Under the pieces are notes generated by a model. It was not told the DNA's origin. It saw nothing but the letters and a program-made list of their open reading frames with translations, and made no database searches. From Opimibacter sp041746735 (GTDB taxonomy: Bacteria > Bacteroidota > Bacteroidia > Chitinophagales > Saprospiraceae): 64,000 bases of DNA. The DNA is taken from the NCBI GenBank assembly GCA_041746735.1, contig JBGTGP010000009.1, forward strand, positions 24,003-88,002. The letters are read 5' to 3'. Position numbers and translations under genes: made by a program. Below, piece by piece: positions 41,499-51,094 of the stretch (the first letter of the stretch is position 1; every line of letters begins with the position of its first letter).

Positions 41499-44400
41499 AT
41501 GTGGATCCGAAATCAGGTGCACCGATATCTTTTACTGGCCGGACTCGGGCTCGTTCTACTGGCGACCCTGATCGTTTTTGATCATCTTTCCTATGACAAG
41601 GTTCATTTCGCCCAGCAGATTGAAGAGAAGATTCAGGACCTTGAAACCGAAGCGGTCCATCAGTTGCGTGAAGGCGATTGGATCCGGCAGATCCGTTCGG
41701 TGCAGCGGACAGACCGCATTCTGTCAAACGAGCTGGTAAGTCAGGTAGAAAAACTGAGTCGTCAGCCTTTTTCGATCTATCTGTATCACAAAGACAGTTT
41801 GTTTTTCTGGTCCAAACCCGGCCCGATTGTGGATCCGGCCCATAGGGAGTTTGAGCAGATTCCGTGTGTGATCCGGGATCACCGGCAGGATTATTATGTG
41901 AAGAAAACCAAGCTTTTAGAGGGACAGGATATTCTGGATGTATTTTTTAAAATTCCGATTCTTCCGGACCATGGTCAGGCTTACAGCATTGGTGTGACGC
42001 CATACAAGTTTGGGCACCCATCACCTGATGATGGTATCCTCATTCGAAGTATAGACGGGTCACCTGTTGCCCATGTGCAACTACTGTCCAGAGAGTTTTC
42101 TTTTGTCATGCAGTCCGTTCTGCTGTTCCTGTGTCTGTTGATTTTGTGGTCGATAGCGATGGCCTGGATGAGTTGGGTCCAGACGAGACCGGAGCACCAG
42201 GTTTCCTTTGTCAATCGTATACTTCTTCAGGTTTTAGGAGTCCTGGGACTGCGTATGGGGACGTTGTTTTTACCGTACCATGATTTTTTCGACCAACTTT
42301 CATTGCTCAGTCCGATCATCCGGAATATCGCGTATCCATATTCGATTATTGATCTCTTGATGGATAGCTCGATTTTTCTTTGGCTCTGTACGTTGGCCAG
42401 CCGCATCTACAGCAGAGAAGTGCAGTTCGCCGCAGCCTCAGCGTCTGGTACACCCGGGTATACCCGTTGGGCCGACCGACTGATGACACTGAGTCATTAC
42501 CTCGTGGTCATCATGATGAGTGGATTGACATCCTGGATTTTGCGACAAGTAGTTGGGCAAAGCAATTTCAGGCTGGATTTGGGCGAGATCAGCCTATTTG
42601 ACATTCACCACTTCTTGTCTATAGTAGCATGTGGGCTAATCGTCATGGGGGTGTTCACCTTTTCATTTCAGATCGTCACACGGGCTATTTTTTATACGGC
42701 CAGTTTTTATGAGCGCATGATCGCGCTGCTGTTTGCCGGGGTGATCAGTCTGCCCTTGATTCACCTCATTGAGATCGATTTGCCGTTTGCCGGATTTTAT
42801 CTTGGGGTGTTTATTCTGATGACATTGTTGGATCTGTATATTGAGCAGGGACACAAATCAGTTATATGGGTGATGAGTTGGCTGGTGGCCATCTCGTCAA
42901 TGACGGCGATGGTCCTGTACAAGTACCAAAAGGATTTTGAGAAAGATGCCCGCGCCGATATCATTGAAAGCAGCCCAGCCAGTTTTAATATCAATGGAAT
43001 ATCAGAAGAAGAAATTATTGAATGGCTCCCCCATGTTCCAAGGAAGTACAGCCTGGGGATCTATAAGGAAGAACAATTGCTCTTCTCTCATCAGTATGAT
43101 TATCCACTCGTATTTTCCGATTTCAGCCGGATGGAACAGGGTGCGTTTTATGAGATCAGGACCAGCTCGGACCGAACTGATATAGCACTGCGGGATGCCT
43201 ACGGCCGTGTGTTTTTGATGGGAAAGAAAGTCGAAGGACTCCAACAGGTATTATCCCTTTTCTCGCTGATTTTTACAGTTTTTAGTTTTCTTCTCTTTTT
43301 ATTGGCAGGATTAAATGCGCTCTTTGGGTTTCTGCCGCGGAATATGGAGTTGACGATTTCTCCACGACCTTCTCTTCGGAATAAGATTCAAATGGCAGTG
43401 GTCATCATCATCATTCTCACCTTTATCATTGTCGGGCTTTTGACGGTGTATTACATCCGTACCAATAGCCGGTCGGATGAGATTCGCCGCTATGATGAGC
43501 GATTGCGCAATATTGCCGGATCGATCCGCCAGTCACTGTCTCCGGACGTCAAGACTTGGCGGCTGGATATGCGACAAGCATCCCGGATCGCACTGGCCAA
43601 TAGTGCCTCCAGTAAGATCTATGATCCGGATGGAAACCTTATACAGCAATTGGAGTCACCGACCGGAAAAGAACGCCATATCGCAGCCAAGATGTCATTC
43701 CTTCCGAAGATGATTCTGGATGCAGGATCCCGGGATTATTATCTGACGGCAGCGCATACGGAAGAAAGAAATGTAAAACGACCTGCCGATGTTGGTTTTG
43801 TTTCCATCCATAAGGACCGTACCCAGTCCGGGTATATAGAACTTACAGAATTGTTTCCTTCCGGAAGCGAAGGCGCCGATCAGGCCTCGGCTTTTTTTAT
43901 GACACTGCTGAATGCCTATGTGTTTATTTTTTTGCTGGCCATCGGTATGGCCGTGTTTATGGGACGGTCCATCACAGGTCCGGTGGTGCAATTAAGTGAA
44001 AAACTCAAACGAATCCGGCTGGGGAAACAAAACGAGACGATTCAGTGGGAGATTGATGATGAAGTCGGAGAGCTGATCCGGGACTACAATTCCATGGTCA
44101 CCAAATTGGACGAAAGCGCCATGTTGCTGGCCCAAACCGAACGTGATACCGCATGGCGTGAAATGGCGAAGCAGGTGGCGCATGAAATAAAAAATCCACT
44201 GACACCCATGAAGCTGAGTATTCAGTATTTGCAGAACGCCGCTTCACGTACCGAAGACACCGACTTACCCAGCATGATCAAACGCGTCAGCAAAACACTG
44301 ATCGAACAAATTGACAATCTGACGCACATCGCGTCTGAATTTTCAAGCTATGCCAAAATGCCACAGGCTTCAAACGAAGTGTTTGTTTTGAATGATGTGG

Positions 44401-44867
44401 TGGCCTCTGTTCATGACCTCTTCCGCAAGCGGGAAGATATGGATATCCAGTTGGAGGTACCCATCAATGATCTGTACATATTTGCCGACAAAAGCCAGAT
44501 TATCCGGGTTCTCAATAATGTGGTCAAGAATGCCATGCAATCCATCCCCAAGAGCCGACGCGGGCTTATACACATCCGCTTACAGTATACCGAGGATCTG
44601 GTCAAGTTGTCTATTCAGGACAATGGCACCGGCATTGATGAGCACATGAAGGACAAAGTGTTTTATCCCAACTTTACAACCAAATCATCCGGTATGGGCC
44701 TCGGGCTGGCCATTTGTTCAGATATCATCCAATCATTTGACGGTCGGATTTATTTCGAAACAGAACGGGGGGTTGGGACCACATTTTTTATTGAACTCCC
44801 ACGGCATGTCTTGCCACAGGAGCATCTGCCTGTTTCCTCATTACCGGGCGAAGCGAGGACTTCATAA
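41499..44867 (+). CDS. Large membrane sensor histidine kinase (NtrY-like)
   Basis: 1122 residues. The first membrane segment (about 10-28) is followed by a periplasmic region (about 30-200), further groups of membrane helices (about 205-475), a second extracytoplasmic part, another helix near 640, and a last one near 810. Then a HAMP domain, a dimerisation domain with H895 (QVAHEIKNPLTPMKL) and an ATPase domain with DNGTGID and GMGLGLAI. The HEIKNPLTPMK form is that of NtrY/NtrB-type kinases that act with sigma-54 activators, so the regulator at 21.8 kb is a possible partner. The signal is unknown. Confidence 0.9.
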   Translation: MWIRNQVHRYLLLAGLGLVLLATLIVFDHLSYDKVHFAQQIEEKIQDLETEAVHQLREGDWIRQIRSVQRTDRILSNELVSQVEKLSRQPFSIYLYHKDSLFFWSKPGPIVDPAHREFEQIPCVIRDHRQDYYVKKTKLLEGQDILDVFFKIPILPDHGQAYSIGVTPYKFGHPSPDDGILIRSIDGSPVAHVQLLSREFSFVMQSVLLFLCLLILWSIAMAWMSWVQTRPEHQVSFVNRILLQVLGVLGLRMGTLFLPYHDFFDQLSLLSPIIRNIAYPYSIIDLLMDSSIFLWLCTLASRIYSREVQFAAASASGTPGYTRWADRLMTLSHYLVVIMMSGLTSWILRQVVGQSNFRLDLGEISLFDIHHFLSIVACGLIVMGVFTFSFQIVTRAIFYTASFYERMIALLFAGVISLPLIHLIEIDLPFAGFYLGVFILMTLLDLYIEQGHKSVIWVMSWLVAISSMTAMVLYKYQKDFEKDARADIIESSPASFNINGISEEEIIEWLPHVPRKYSLGIYKEEQLLFSHQYDYPLVFSDFSRMEQGAFYEIRTSSDRTDIALRDAYGRVFLMGKKVEGLQQVLSLFSLIFTVFSFLLFLLAGLNALFGFLPRNMELTISPRPSLRNKIQMAVVIIIILTFIIVGLLTVYYIRTNSRSDEIRRYDERLRNIAGSIRQSLSPDVKTWRLDMRQASRIALANSASSKIYDPDGNLIQQLESPTGKERHIAAKMSFLPKMILDAGSRDYYLTAAHTEERNVKRPADVGFVSIHKDRTQSGYIELTELFPSGSEGADQASAFFMTLLNAYVFIFLLAIGMAVFMGRSITGPVVQLSEKLKRIRLGKQNETIQWEIDDEVGELIRDYNSMVTKLDESAMLLAQTERDTAWREMAKQVAHEIKNPLTPMKLSIQYLQNAASRTEDTDLPSMIKRVSKTLIEQIDNLTHIASEFSSYAKMPQASNEVFVLNDVVASVHDLFRKREDMDIQLEVPINDLYIFADKSQIIRVLNNVVKNAMQSIPKSRRGLIHIRLQYTEDLVKLSIQDNGTGIDEHMKDKVFYPNFTTKSSGMGLGLAICSDIIQSFDGRIYFETERGVGTTFFIELPRHVLPQEHLPVSSLPGEARTS

Positions 44868-44893
44868 CGTATGATTATTGCTGCGGAACGAAA

Positions 44894-46558
44894 TTAATTC
44901 TTTACTGACGAGATCAGACTTTTCGCATTGGACAGTGCAGCGGGAGAAGGAGGATCACCACTTACCATTTTGGCAATTTCCGTAATCCGTTCCTTGTCAG
45001 ACAACAACTGAATGGAAGAGATATCTCTGTCCTGTGCTGTGGCTTTGGAGACGTGATATTGCAGTTGAGCATGAGCTGCGATCTGCGGTGAATGTGTGAT
45101 CATCAGCACTTGATGACCCTTGGCAAGAGCTCTGATCAACTGGCCCATACGCCACGCCACCTCACCGGATATACCAGTGTCAATTTCATCAAAGATGATG
45201 GTCGGCAACTGGGCTTGTGCCGCATATATAGATTTGAGCGTAAGACTAAGTCGTGACAATTCACCACCGGAAGCAACAGCTTGAAGAGGCTGAAGTGCAG
45301 AGCCTTTATTGGCGGAGAACAGGAACACAATATCATCCATGCCATGAGGTCCCGGAGCAGTAAGTGGCTGTATCTCGATATCAAAGCGGGCATTGGGCAT
45401 GCCTAATTCCTTCAGAAGTTCAGCTACAGCGGGTATCAGTTTCACGGCGCCGGCTTTCCTTTGTAAGGTCAGTTGACTTGATTTCTCCTTCAGTTCGGTA
45501 GTGAGGGTTGATAGGGCGTTGTCCAACTCTTGAATTTGCTCAGCCACAGAAGACAACTCCGACAATTCATTTTGCAGCGCTTGTTGCACACCGATCAGCA
45601 TGGCGTCATCCGTACAATGGTATTTTTTAATCAGCGTGTACAACTGATTGAGCCGGGACTGAATCCGGTTGAGTTTGCCCGGATCCCGTTGTCCGGGACC
45701 ATCCAGGCGGCTGGCTTCCATAGCCAGATCCTGTACTTCTACGCGCAGAGCTTCTATGCGGTCTGCTATATTGGAGACAGGAGGGAACACCTGACGTATG
45801 GATTCAATCTGTTTGATCAATCCGGACAGCTGAGGCAAAATAGCATGTTGACTATCGTTGAGTACTGCTTGGGTGAATTGCAGAACATGATCGATCTGTT
45901 CCGCATGTTCTAGCATTTGCTGATCTTCTTCCAGCGACGCTAATTCCCCGGGTAAAAGTTTTGCTTCCTCCAATTCATGCAATTGAAACAAAATAAATTC
46001 CTTGCGGCGTATAGAGGATGCTTCAAGTGCTCTCAACCGCTCGTGTTCTTTATAAGCGCCCTGCATTGCGTGATACACGGAGGCATAGGCCTGTGACTGT
46101 GCCTGGCTGCTACTGATCGTATCGAGGAGCTGAATTTGGTAGTCCCGTGACTGAAGCGCCAGATTATCATGTTGATGATGGAGCTCAATGAGTTGGCCGG
46201 TGATGTCTTGCAGAACTTTCAGGGAAACCGGTGTGTCATTGATAAAGCTGCGGCTGCGTCCTCCCGGACTAATTTCACGCCGGCAGATCAGATGAAGGTC
46301 AAAGTCCAGACCTTCCTGCTCAAAAAAGGGTTTGAGCAACTGATCTTCAAGGGTAAAGTGAGCCTCTACGATGCACTTGGAGGTTTCATCGGGCAATACT
46401 TTGAAGTCGGCGCGCCGACCCAGCGCGAGGCCGAGGGCCCCAAGCAGGATGGATTTTCCGGCGCCGGTCTCACCGGTTATAATGGTCAGTCCCGGCTGGA
46501 TCGAAATGTCCAGGGCAGGGATAATCGCATAGTTTTGGATAATGAGCCGGACCAGCAT
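44894..46558 (-). CDS. recN: DNA repair protein RecN
   Basis: 554 residues. RecN is an SMC-like ATPase in double-strand break repair. Walker A GETGAGKS (29-36) at the N-terminus, a long coiled-coil middle (about 150-380), and a C-terminal ABC signature and Walker B (ASGGELSRLSLTLK, TIIFDEIDTGISGE) are present. The -7-like TATCTTTA lies about 20 bases upstream (46578-46585). Possibly an independent unit; the downstream neighbour is convergent. Confidence 0.96.
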   Translation of the reverse strand: MLVRLIIQNYAIIPALDISIQPGLTIITGETGAGKSILLGALGLALGRRADFKVLPDETSKCIVEAHFTLEDQLLKPFFEQEGLDFDLHLICRREISPGGRSRSFINDTPVSLKVLQDITGQLIELHHQHDNLALQSRDYQIQLLDTISSSQAQSQAYASVYHAMQGAYKEHERLRALEASSIRRKEFILFQLHELEEAKLLPGELASLEEDQQMLEHAEQIDHVLQFTQAVLNDSQHAILPQLSGLIKQIESIRQVFPPVSNIADRIEALRVEVQDLAMEASRLDGPGQRDPGKLNRIQSRLNQLYTLIKKYHCTDDAMLIGVQQALQNELSELSSVAEQIQELDNALSTLTTELKEKSSQLTLQRKAGAVKLIPAVAELLKELGMPNARFDIEIQPLTAPGPHGMDDIVFLFSANKGSALQPLQAVASGGELSRLSLTLKSIYAAQAQLPTIIFDEIDTGISGEVAWRMGQLIRALAKGHQVLMITHSPQIAAHAQLQYHVSKATAQDRDISSIQLLSDKERITEIAKMVSGDPPSPAALSNAKSLISSVKN

Positions 46559-46595
46559 ATGTTTTCCTGATGAAGAATAAAGATAGGGTTATAGT

Positions 46596-48521
46596 TTATT
46601 TATTGATGGCGGCCTGGATTTCAGGTTCAATGGTAATTCCAAACTGACTGACAATAGACTGCAATTGACGGGCATTTGCCGTTTGACCCAATAAGATGAA
46701 ACTCTTCATCTTTTCGTAATAATACAATCCCTGATTTTTATTGAGTTGAATAGCCCGGTCCAGATCATGAAGTGCTTCCTGTGGTCGTTTGAGTATGTTT
46801 TTTATCCGGCCACGCTCGTACCACAGGTCGGCATCTTCGGGATGCAGACGCAGGTAGGTGGAAATATCGGACATTGCATTTTCCCACTGGCCAAAGGATT
46901 GAAAGACCAGAGATCTGTTTTTAAATCCATTGGCATGATCGGGCTTCAATTCCAGTCCTTTATTAAAATCTTCCAGAGCACGTTGCAACTGGTTGTTCAG
47001 TGCAAAAACAGCCCCGCGGTTGATGTAGTATTCACCTTCAGAGGCATCCAGCGCTATTGCACGATTGTAATCCTCCATGGCCAGATCATACTTCTTTTGA
47101 TTGAAGTAAAGTTTTGCTCTTGAGTTGTAGAGTGCGCCATCCGGTTTGATAGTGATGGCGGCATCATAATCGACAAGTGCCTCATCAATCCGGCCCTGAT
47201 CCCGCCTGAAATTGGCCCGGTTTCGGTACGGCAAAGGTGTTCGTTCGGTATGTTTCAATACATGCGTCCAAAGGGTGTCACTGTTGGTCCAGACCTGATT
47301 TTGACGCCAGGTCATGATGAGGTACAATACCATCAGTGCGCCAAATCCATAAAGTGCGATCCTGCCGACAGCCGGGTTCCGTTGCATCAACCACTGACCA
47401 GCATAGGCGGCAATAAACATCAGTCCCATATACGGGATGTACGTAAACCGATCTGCAAGAAAACCCTGTCCGGCTCCTACGACCTGAAGGAGGAACATAA
47501 CATTGAACAGGAAAAACAGGAGGCCAAAAAGAAAAGGCCTCCAATCCTTTTTAAATGCCACAATGGAGAGAATGCCGAGACCGGCAAATGAAGCAGGTCC
47601 CACCACATACATATACCAGGGCAAAGTAGCCGGATAGGGATAGAGTGGGGACATGGTATAGGGAAAAATGAATTTGGCCATGTACACGCCAAGTGAATAC
47701 CCCCCGATGATGACCCGATCGAGGAGTGAGTAGGTGGTAGAATCATTAATGGAGCCCTGGTCACGGAGGAAATAAATACCCACGAGACCTATGATCAGAG
47801 ACAAGGAAAAAAACATCCATTTTTCAAGCACCAGCGAGACCTTAAGCGGACGACGGAAATAATAATCCACCAGCAGCAGAGTCAGTGGAAGACTGACCGC
47901 CTGAATTTTAGCAAACAGCGCGATGAAGAAAAGGACTAATGCTGTGTAAAAGTATTTCTTCGCGTAACCGGTACGAACATACTGGATATAATACCACAGC
48001 GCGCTGAGAAAGAAAATACCAAACAATACGTCCTTGCGCTCGGTCACCCAAGCCACGGATTCCACGCGCATAGGATGAAATCCAAAAAGCAACGCACCGG
48101 CAGCCGAGGCCATAGCATTGAGATCCAGCGAGCGAAAAATGCGATAGACAAAGAATACACAGCCCAGATGAAGGAGTACATTGTTGACATGATAAATTGT
48201 GGGGTCCAGACCAAAGATGGATCGTTCAATTGCGAAGGTCAGAATGGGCAATGGGTTGTAGTTACCAATGACGGGTTCGGAAAAAATCTTGACGATGTTG
48301 GACCAGGTCAGGAGCGCTGTGTTTTTGTTATTGGCCAGATTGTAGTCGTCATCCCAATTGACAAAATCATTGCCCAATGCGGGAATGAAGGCAATGAAGG
48401 TTAGGGCCAAAATTGCGGCAATCCACTGCCAGTCTGTACGGTCCATTCGTTGCACCATTGATTTTTTGGATGCCGGACCGGCTTTTGGGGACTTTTTGTT
48501 GGTTCTTTTCTGTTTGGACAT
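46596..48521 (-). CDS. TMTC-like membrane glycosyltransferase with TPR repeats
   Basis: 641 residues. A basic cytosolic start, then about ten membrane helices (30-420) and then TPR repeats (about 430-640). The loop after the first helix reads NDFVNWDDDYNL and a later one FGFHPMRVESVAWVTERKD; these acidic and HPxxVESVAW motifs are characteristic of the TMTC/PMT-like (GT-C) family, which adds mannose to proteins in eukaryotes. Bacterial members are common in Bacteroidota and their acceptors are unknown. It is divergent from lpxD, and its start codon directly follows a -7 box. Confidence 0.82.
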   Translation of the reverse strand: MSKQKRTNKKSPKAGPASKKSMVQRMDRTDWQWIAAILALTFIAFIPALGNDFVNWDDDYNLANNKNTALLTWSNIVKIFSEPVIGNYNPLPILTFAIERSIFGLDPTIYHVNNVLLHLGCVFFVYRIFRSLDLNAMASAAGALLFGFHPMRVESVAWVTERKDVLFGIFFLSALWYYIQYVRTGYAKKYFYTALVLFFIALFAKIQAVSLPLTLLLVDYYFRRPLKVSLVLEKWMFFSLSLIIGLVGIYFLRDQGSINDSTTYSLLDRVIIGGYSLGVYMAKFIFPYTMSPLYPYPATLPWYMYVVGPASFAGLGILSIVAFKKDWRPFLFGLLFFLFNVMFLLQVVGAGQGFLADRFTYIPYMGLMFIAAYAGQWLMQRNPAVGRIALYGFGALMVLYLIMTWRQNQVWTNSDTLWTHVLKHTERTPLPYRNRANFRRDQGRIDEALVDYDAAITIKPDGALYNSRAKLYFNQKKYDLAMEDYNRAIALDASEGEYYINRGAVFALNNQLQRALEDFNKGLELKPDHANGFKNRSLVFQSFGQWENAMSDISTYLRLHPEDADLWYERGRIKNILKRPQEALHDLDRAIQLNKNQGLYYYEKMKSFILLGQTANARQLQSIVSQFGITIEPEIQAAINK

Positions 48522-48525
48522 GGCT

Positions 48526-48533
48526 CAAAATTA
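48526..48533 (-). promoter_or_regulatory. -7 promoter box of the TPR glycosyltransferase gene, adjacent to the start
   Basis: TAATTTTG on the minus strand, then AGCC and the ATG (48521). Same TAnnTTTG-N4-ATG spacing as eno and lpxD. Confidence 0.55.
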
Positions 48534-48641
48534 TACAGACGGACTGATATATTCAGTTTGACCCCTATATGTAGGTCATTCGCGGATGAAGATTTAGCGG
48601 AATATATTGACCGGTAGCTGGTACAGATGGGCTTTGAATCG

Positions 48642-48649
48642 TAATTTTG
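48642..48649 (+). promoter_or_regulatory. -7 promoter box of lpxD, adjacent to the start
   Basis: TAATTTTG, then CGCC and the lpxD ATG at 48654. It is the likely promoter of the lpxD-lpxC/fabZ-lpxA-ABC operon and implies a leaderless first mRNA. Confidence 0.55.
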
Positions 48650-48653
48650 CGCC

Positions 48654-49697
48654 ATGACAATCAATGCTGCACAGTTGTGCAAGCTGCTCCAAGGTGAACT
48701 GGAAGGGGATGGAGATGAAAACATCTACGGTCCTTCGCAGATTGACAAGGGTATTCCGGGTACTGTGACGTTTTTAGCCAATCCTAAATATGAGGAGTTT
48801 GTTTATACCACGGAGGCAAGTGTTGTGATCGTCAGTCGTGATTTTACACCCAAATCCCCCATGAGGGCTTCCCTGATTCGGGTGGATGATGTCTACGGGG
48901 CCATGATGTATCTGATTGATACCTTCAGCCAGAACGGTGCTCCTGAGCCGGGTATCTCATCTCTTGCATTTGTTGCAGCGGGTTTTGAGCCTTCAGATGA
49001 TCTGACAGTTGGATCCTATGCGGTGATTGAAAAAGGGGTAAAGATTGGTGCGGGCTGTATTATATACCCACATGTCTATGTCGGTCACGGATCTCAGATC
49101 GGTGAGCATACTGTGTTGTATCCCGGCGTCAAAATCTATCCCGGTACCATAATCGGCGACCGGTGTACAATCCATGCCAATGCGGTGATCGGGTGTGACG
49201 GGTTTGGCTACAGGCCTGACGAAAGCGGACAGTACATCAAGATTCGGCATGTGGGAAAGGTGGTTCTGGAGTCTGATGTCGAGATTGGTGCCAATACCGT
49301 CATTGACAGGGGGACGCTCAATGTCACCCGTATTGGGAAAGGGACGAAGATTGATAATCTGGTCCAGATTGCCCATAATGTTACAGTGGGCGAGCATACG
49401 GTGATTGCGGCTCAGGCAGGAATTGCCGGAAGCTCTAGTGTTGGTGATCATGTTCGTATTGGCGGGCAGGTCGGTATTGCGGGACATCTGGATATAGCAG
49501 ACCGGGTTGAAATCCAGGCCCAGAGTGGTGTTCATTCCGGAAAATACCCGGCAGGTACAAAGCTGTTTGGCTATCCGGCTATACCGTACGCAGATTATCT
49601 GAAATCCTATGCGGCCTTCAAGCAATTTCCGCAGTATATCAAAAGGATTGAGGCTTTAGAGAAACAACTGGCGGAAACCAAAAAGGAGCGTTTATGA
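48654..49697 (+). CDS. lpxD: UDP-3-O-(3-hydroxyacyl)glucosamine N-acyltransferase
   Basis: 347 residues. LpxD adds the second acyl chain in lipid A synthesis, using acyl-ACP. An N-terminal LpxD domain (FLANPKYEEFVYTTEASVVI) precedes a left-handed beta-helix of hexapeptide repeats (about 115-320; GCDGFGYRPDE, HNVTVGEHTVIAAQAGIAGS) and a short helical tail. The stop overlaps the lpxC/fabZ start by 4 bases (ATGA). First gene of the lipid A operon. Confidence 0.97.
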   Translation: MTINAAQLCKLLQGELEGDGDENIYGPSQIDKGIPGTVTFLANPKYEEFVYTTEASVVIVSRDFTPKSPMRASLIRVDDVYGAMMYLIDTFSQNGAPEPGISSLAFVAAGFEPSDDLTVGSYAVIEKGVKIGAGCIIYPHVYVGHGSQIGEHTVLYPGVKIYPGTIIGDRCTIHANAVIGCDGFGYRPDESGQYIKIRHVGKVVLESDVEIGANTVIDRGTLNVTRIGKGTKIDNLVQIAHNVTVGEHTVIAAQAGIAGSSSVGDHVRIGGQVGIAGHLDIADRVEIQAQSGVHSGKYPAGTKLFGYPAIPYADYLKSYAAFKQFPQYIKRIEALEKQLAETKKERL

Positions 49698-51094
49698 AGC
49701 AAAAGACATTGGCCAAATCATTCAGCCTGGAAGGTGTGGGACTCCATACCGGCAAGGCGGTCATCATTGAGTTTGAACCCGCCGAGATCAATCACGGCAT
49801 CCGCTTTATGAGGATCGATATGAAAGATCAGCCCGTGCTGACCGCCGATGTCACTCAAGTCGTGTCAACCAACCGGGGGACGACGATTCGCAATGGAGAG
49901 GCCCAGATCAGTACGGTTGAACATGTATTGTCATCGCTGACCGGCACCGGTGTTGATAATGTTCTGATCAAAGTGGATGGCCCTGAAATACCGATCATGG
50001 ATGGTAGTGCCCGTCATTTTGTGGAAGGCATCATCAACGCTGGCATCGTGGAGCAAGATGCAGACCGGGAATATTTTGAGATCGAAGAGCCTATATCGTA
50101 TGTAGATGAAGTAACAGGTACGGAATTATTAGCTCTGCCCGGAGACAAGTTTGAAATCACAGCAATGATTGATTTCAATTCACATATCCTCGGTCATCAA
50201 TATGCGAGTCTTCAGGACATAGAGGACTATAGAACTCAGATAGCACCTTGCCGCACATTCGTTTTCGTTCGGGAATTGGAACAACTGTTTGATCAGAATC
50301 TGATTAAAGGCGGTGATCTGGACAATGCCGTTGTAATCGCCGACCGAATGATGGAGCAGGAAGAACTGGACCGGTTGGCCAGAAAATTGGGCAAGCAAAG
50401 TATCAATGTTGAAAAAACCGGCATACTCAATACGACTTCTCTCAAGTTTGAGAATGAACCGGCCCGCCATAAATTACTTGACATTATAGGGGACCTTACA
50501 TTGTTGGGCAGACCTATTAAAGGAAAAATAGTGGCCCGGAAACCCGGACACACAGCCAACATCGAATTTACCAAGCTCCTAAAGAAGAAGTTGGTCGAAC
50601 AGCGGAAACTAAAGGGTCGACCCAGGGTTGATCCCGATCAAACACCGATTTTTGAAATCGAAGATATCCGTAAAATGCTTCCCCACCGATATCCGTTTTT
50701 ACTGGTGGATAAGATCATGGAGATGGCGGATAATTATATCGTGGGGGTCAAAAACATCTCCTTTAATGAACTCTTATTTCAAGGCCATTTTCCGGGTAAT
50801 CCTATTTTTCCTGGTGTACTGCAGGTGGAAGCGCTGGCACAGGTTGGCGGGGTTTTTGTGTTGTCCAAGGTGCCTGATCCTGAAAACTGGAGTACACTGT
50901 TTTTAAAGATTGACAATACCAAGTTTAAAAGCAAGGTGGTTCCCGGGGACCAGCTGATATTAAAAATGCAACTACTTTCTCCCATTCGACGAGGCATTTG
51001 CCATATGTATGGATCTGCATATGTAGGCAGCAGGCTGGTATCCGAAGGGGAACTCACCGCACAGATCGTGCGAAATGATCCACCAAATGAATAA
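49694..51094 (+). CDS. lpxC/fabZ: LpxC-FabZ fusion: UDP-3-O-acyl-GlcNAc deacetylase / 3-hydroxyacyl-ACP dehydratase
   Basis: 466 residues with two enzymes. LpxC (about 1-310) is the zinc deacetylase of the committed lipid A step: STVEHVLSSLTG, MDGSARHFV and HKLLDIIGDLTLLG hold the known zinc and catalytic residues. FabZ (about 315-466) is the hot-dog dehydratase of fatty acid elongation, with catalytic His in MLPHRYPFLLVD and GHFPGNPIFPGVLQVEA. The fusion, known in Bacteroidota, joins the two pathways competing for hydroxyacyl-ACP. It overlaps lpxD at its start and lpxA at its end. Confidence 0.97.
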   Translation: MKQKTLAKSFSLEGVGLHTGKAVIIEFEPAEINHGIRFMRIDMKDQPVLTADVTQVVSTNRGTTIRNGEAQISTVEHVLSSLTGTGVDNVLIKVDGPEIPIMDGSARHFVEGIINAGIVEQDADREYFEIEEPISYVDEVTGTELLALPGDKFEITAMIDFNSHILGHQYASLQDIEDYRTQIAPCRTFVFVRELEQLFDQNLIKGGDLDNAVVIADRMMEQEELDRLARKLGKQSINVEKTGILNTTSLKFENEPARHKLLDIIGDLTLLGRPIKGKIVARKPGHTANIEFTKLLKKKLVEQRKLKGRPRVDPDQTPIFEIEDIRKMLPHRYPFLLVDKIMEMADNYIVGVKNISFNELLFQGHFPGNPIFPGVLQVEALAQVGGVFVLSKVPDPENWSTLFLKIDNTKFKSKVVPGDQLILKMQLLSPIRRGICHMYGSAYVGSRLVSEGELTAQIVRNDPPNE

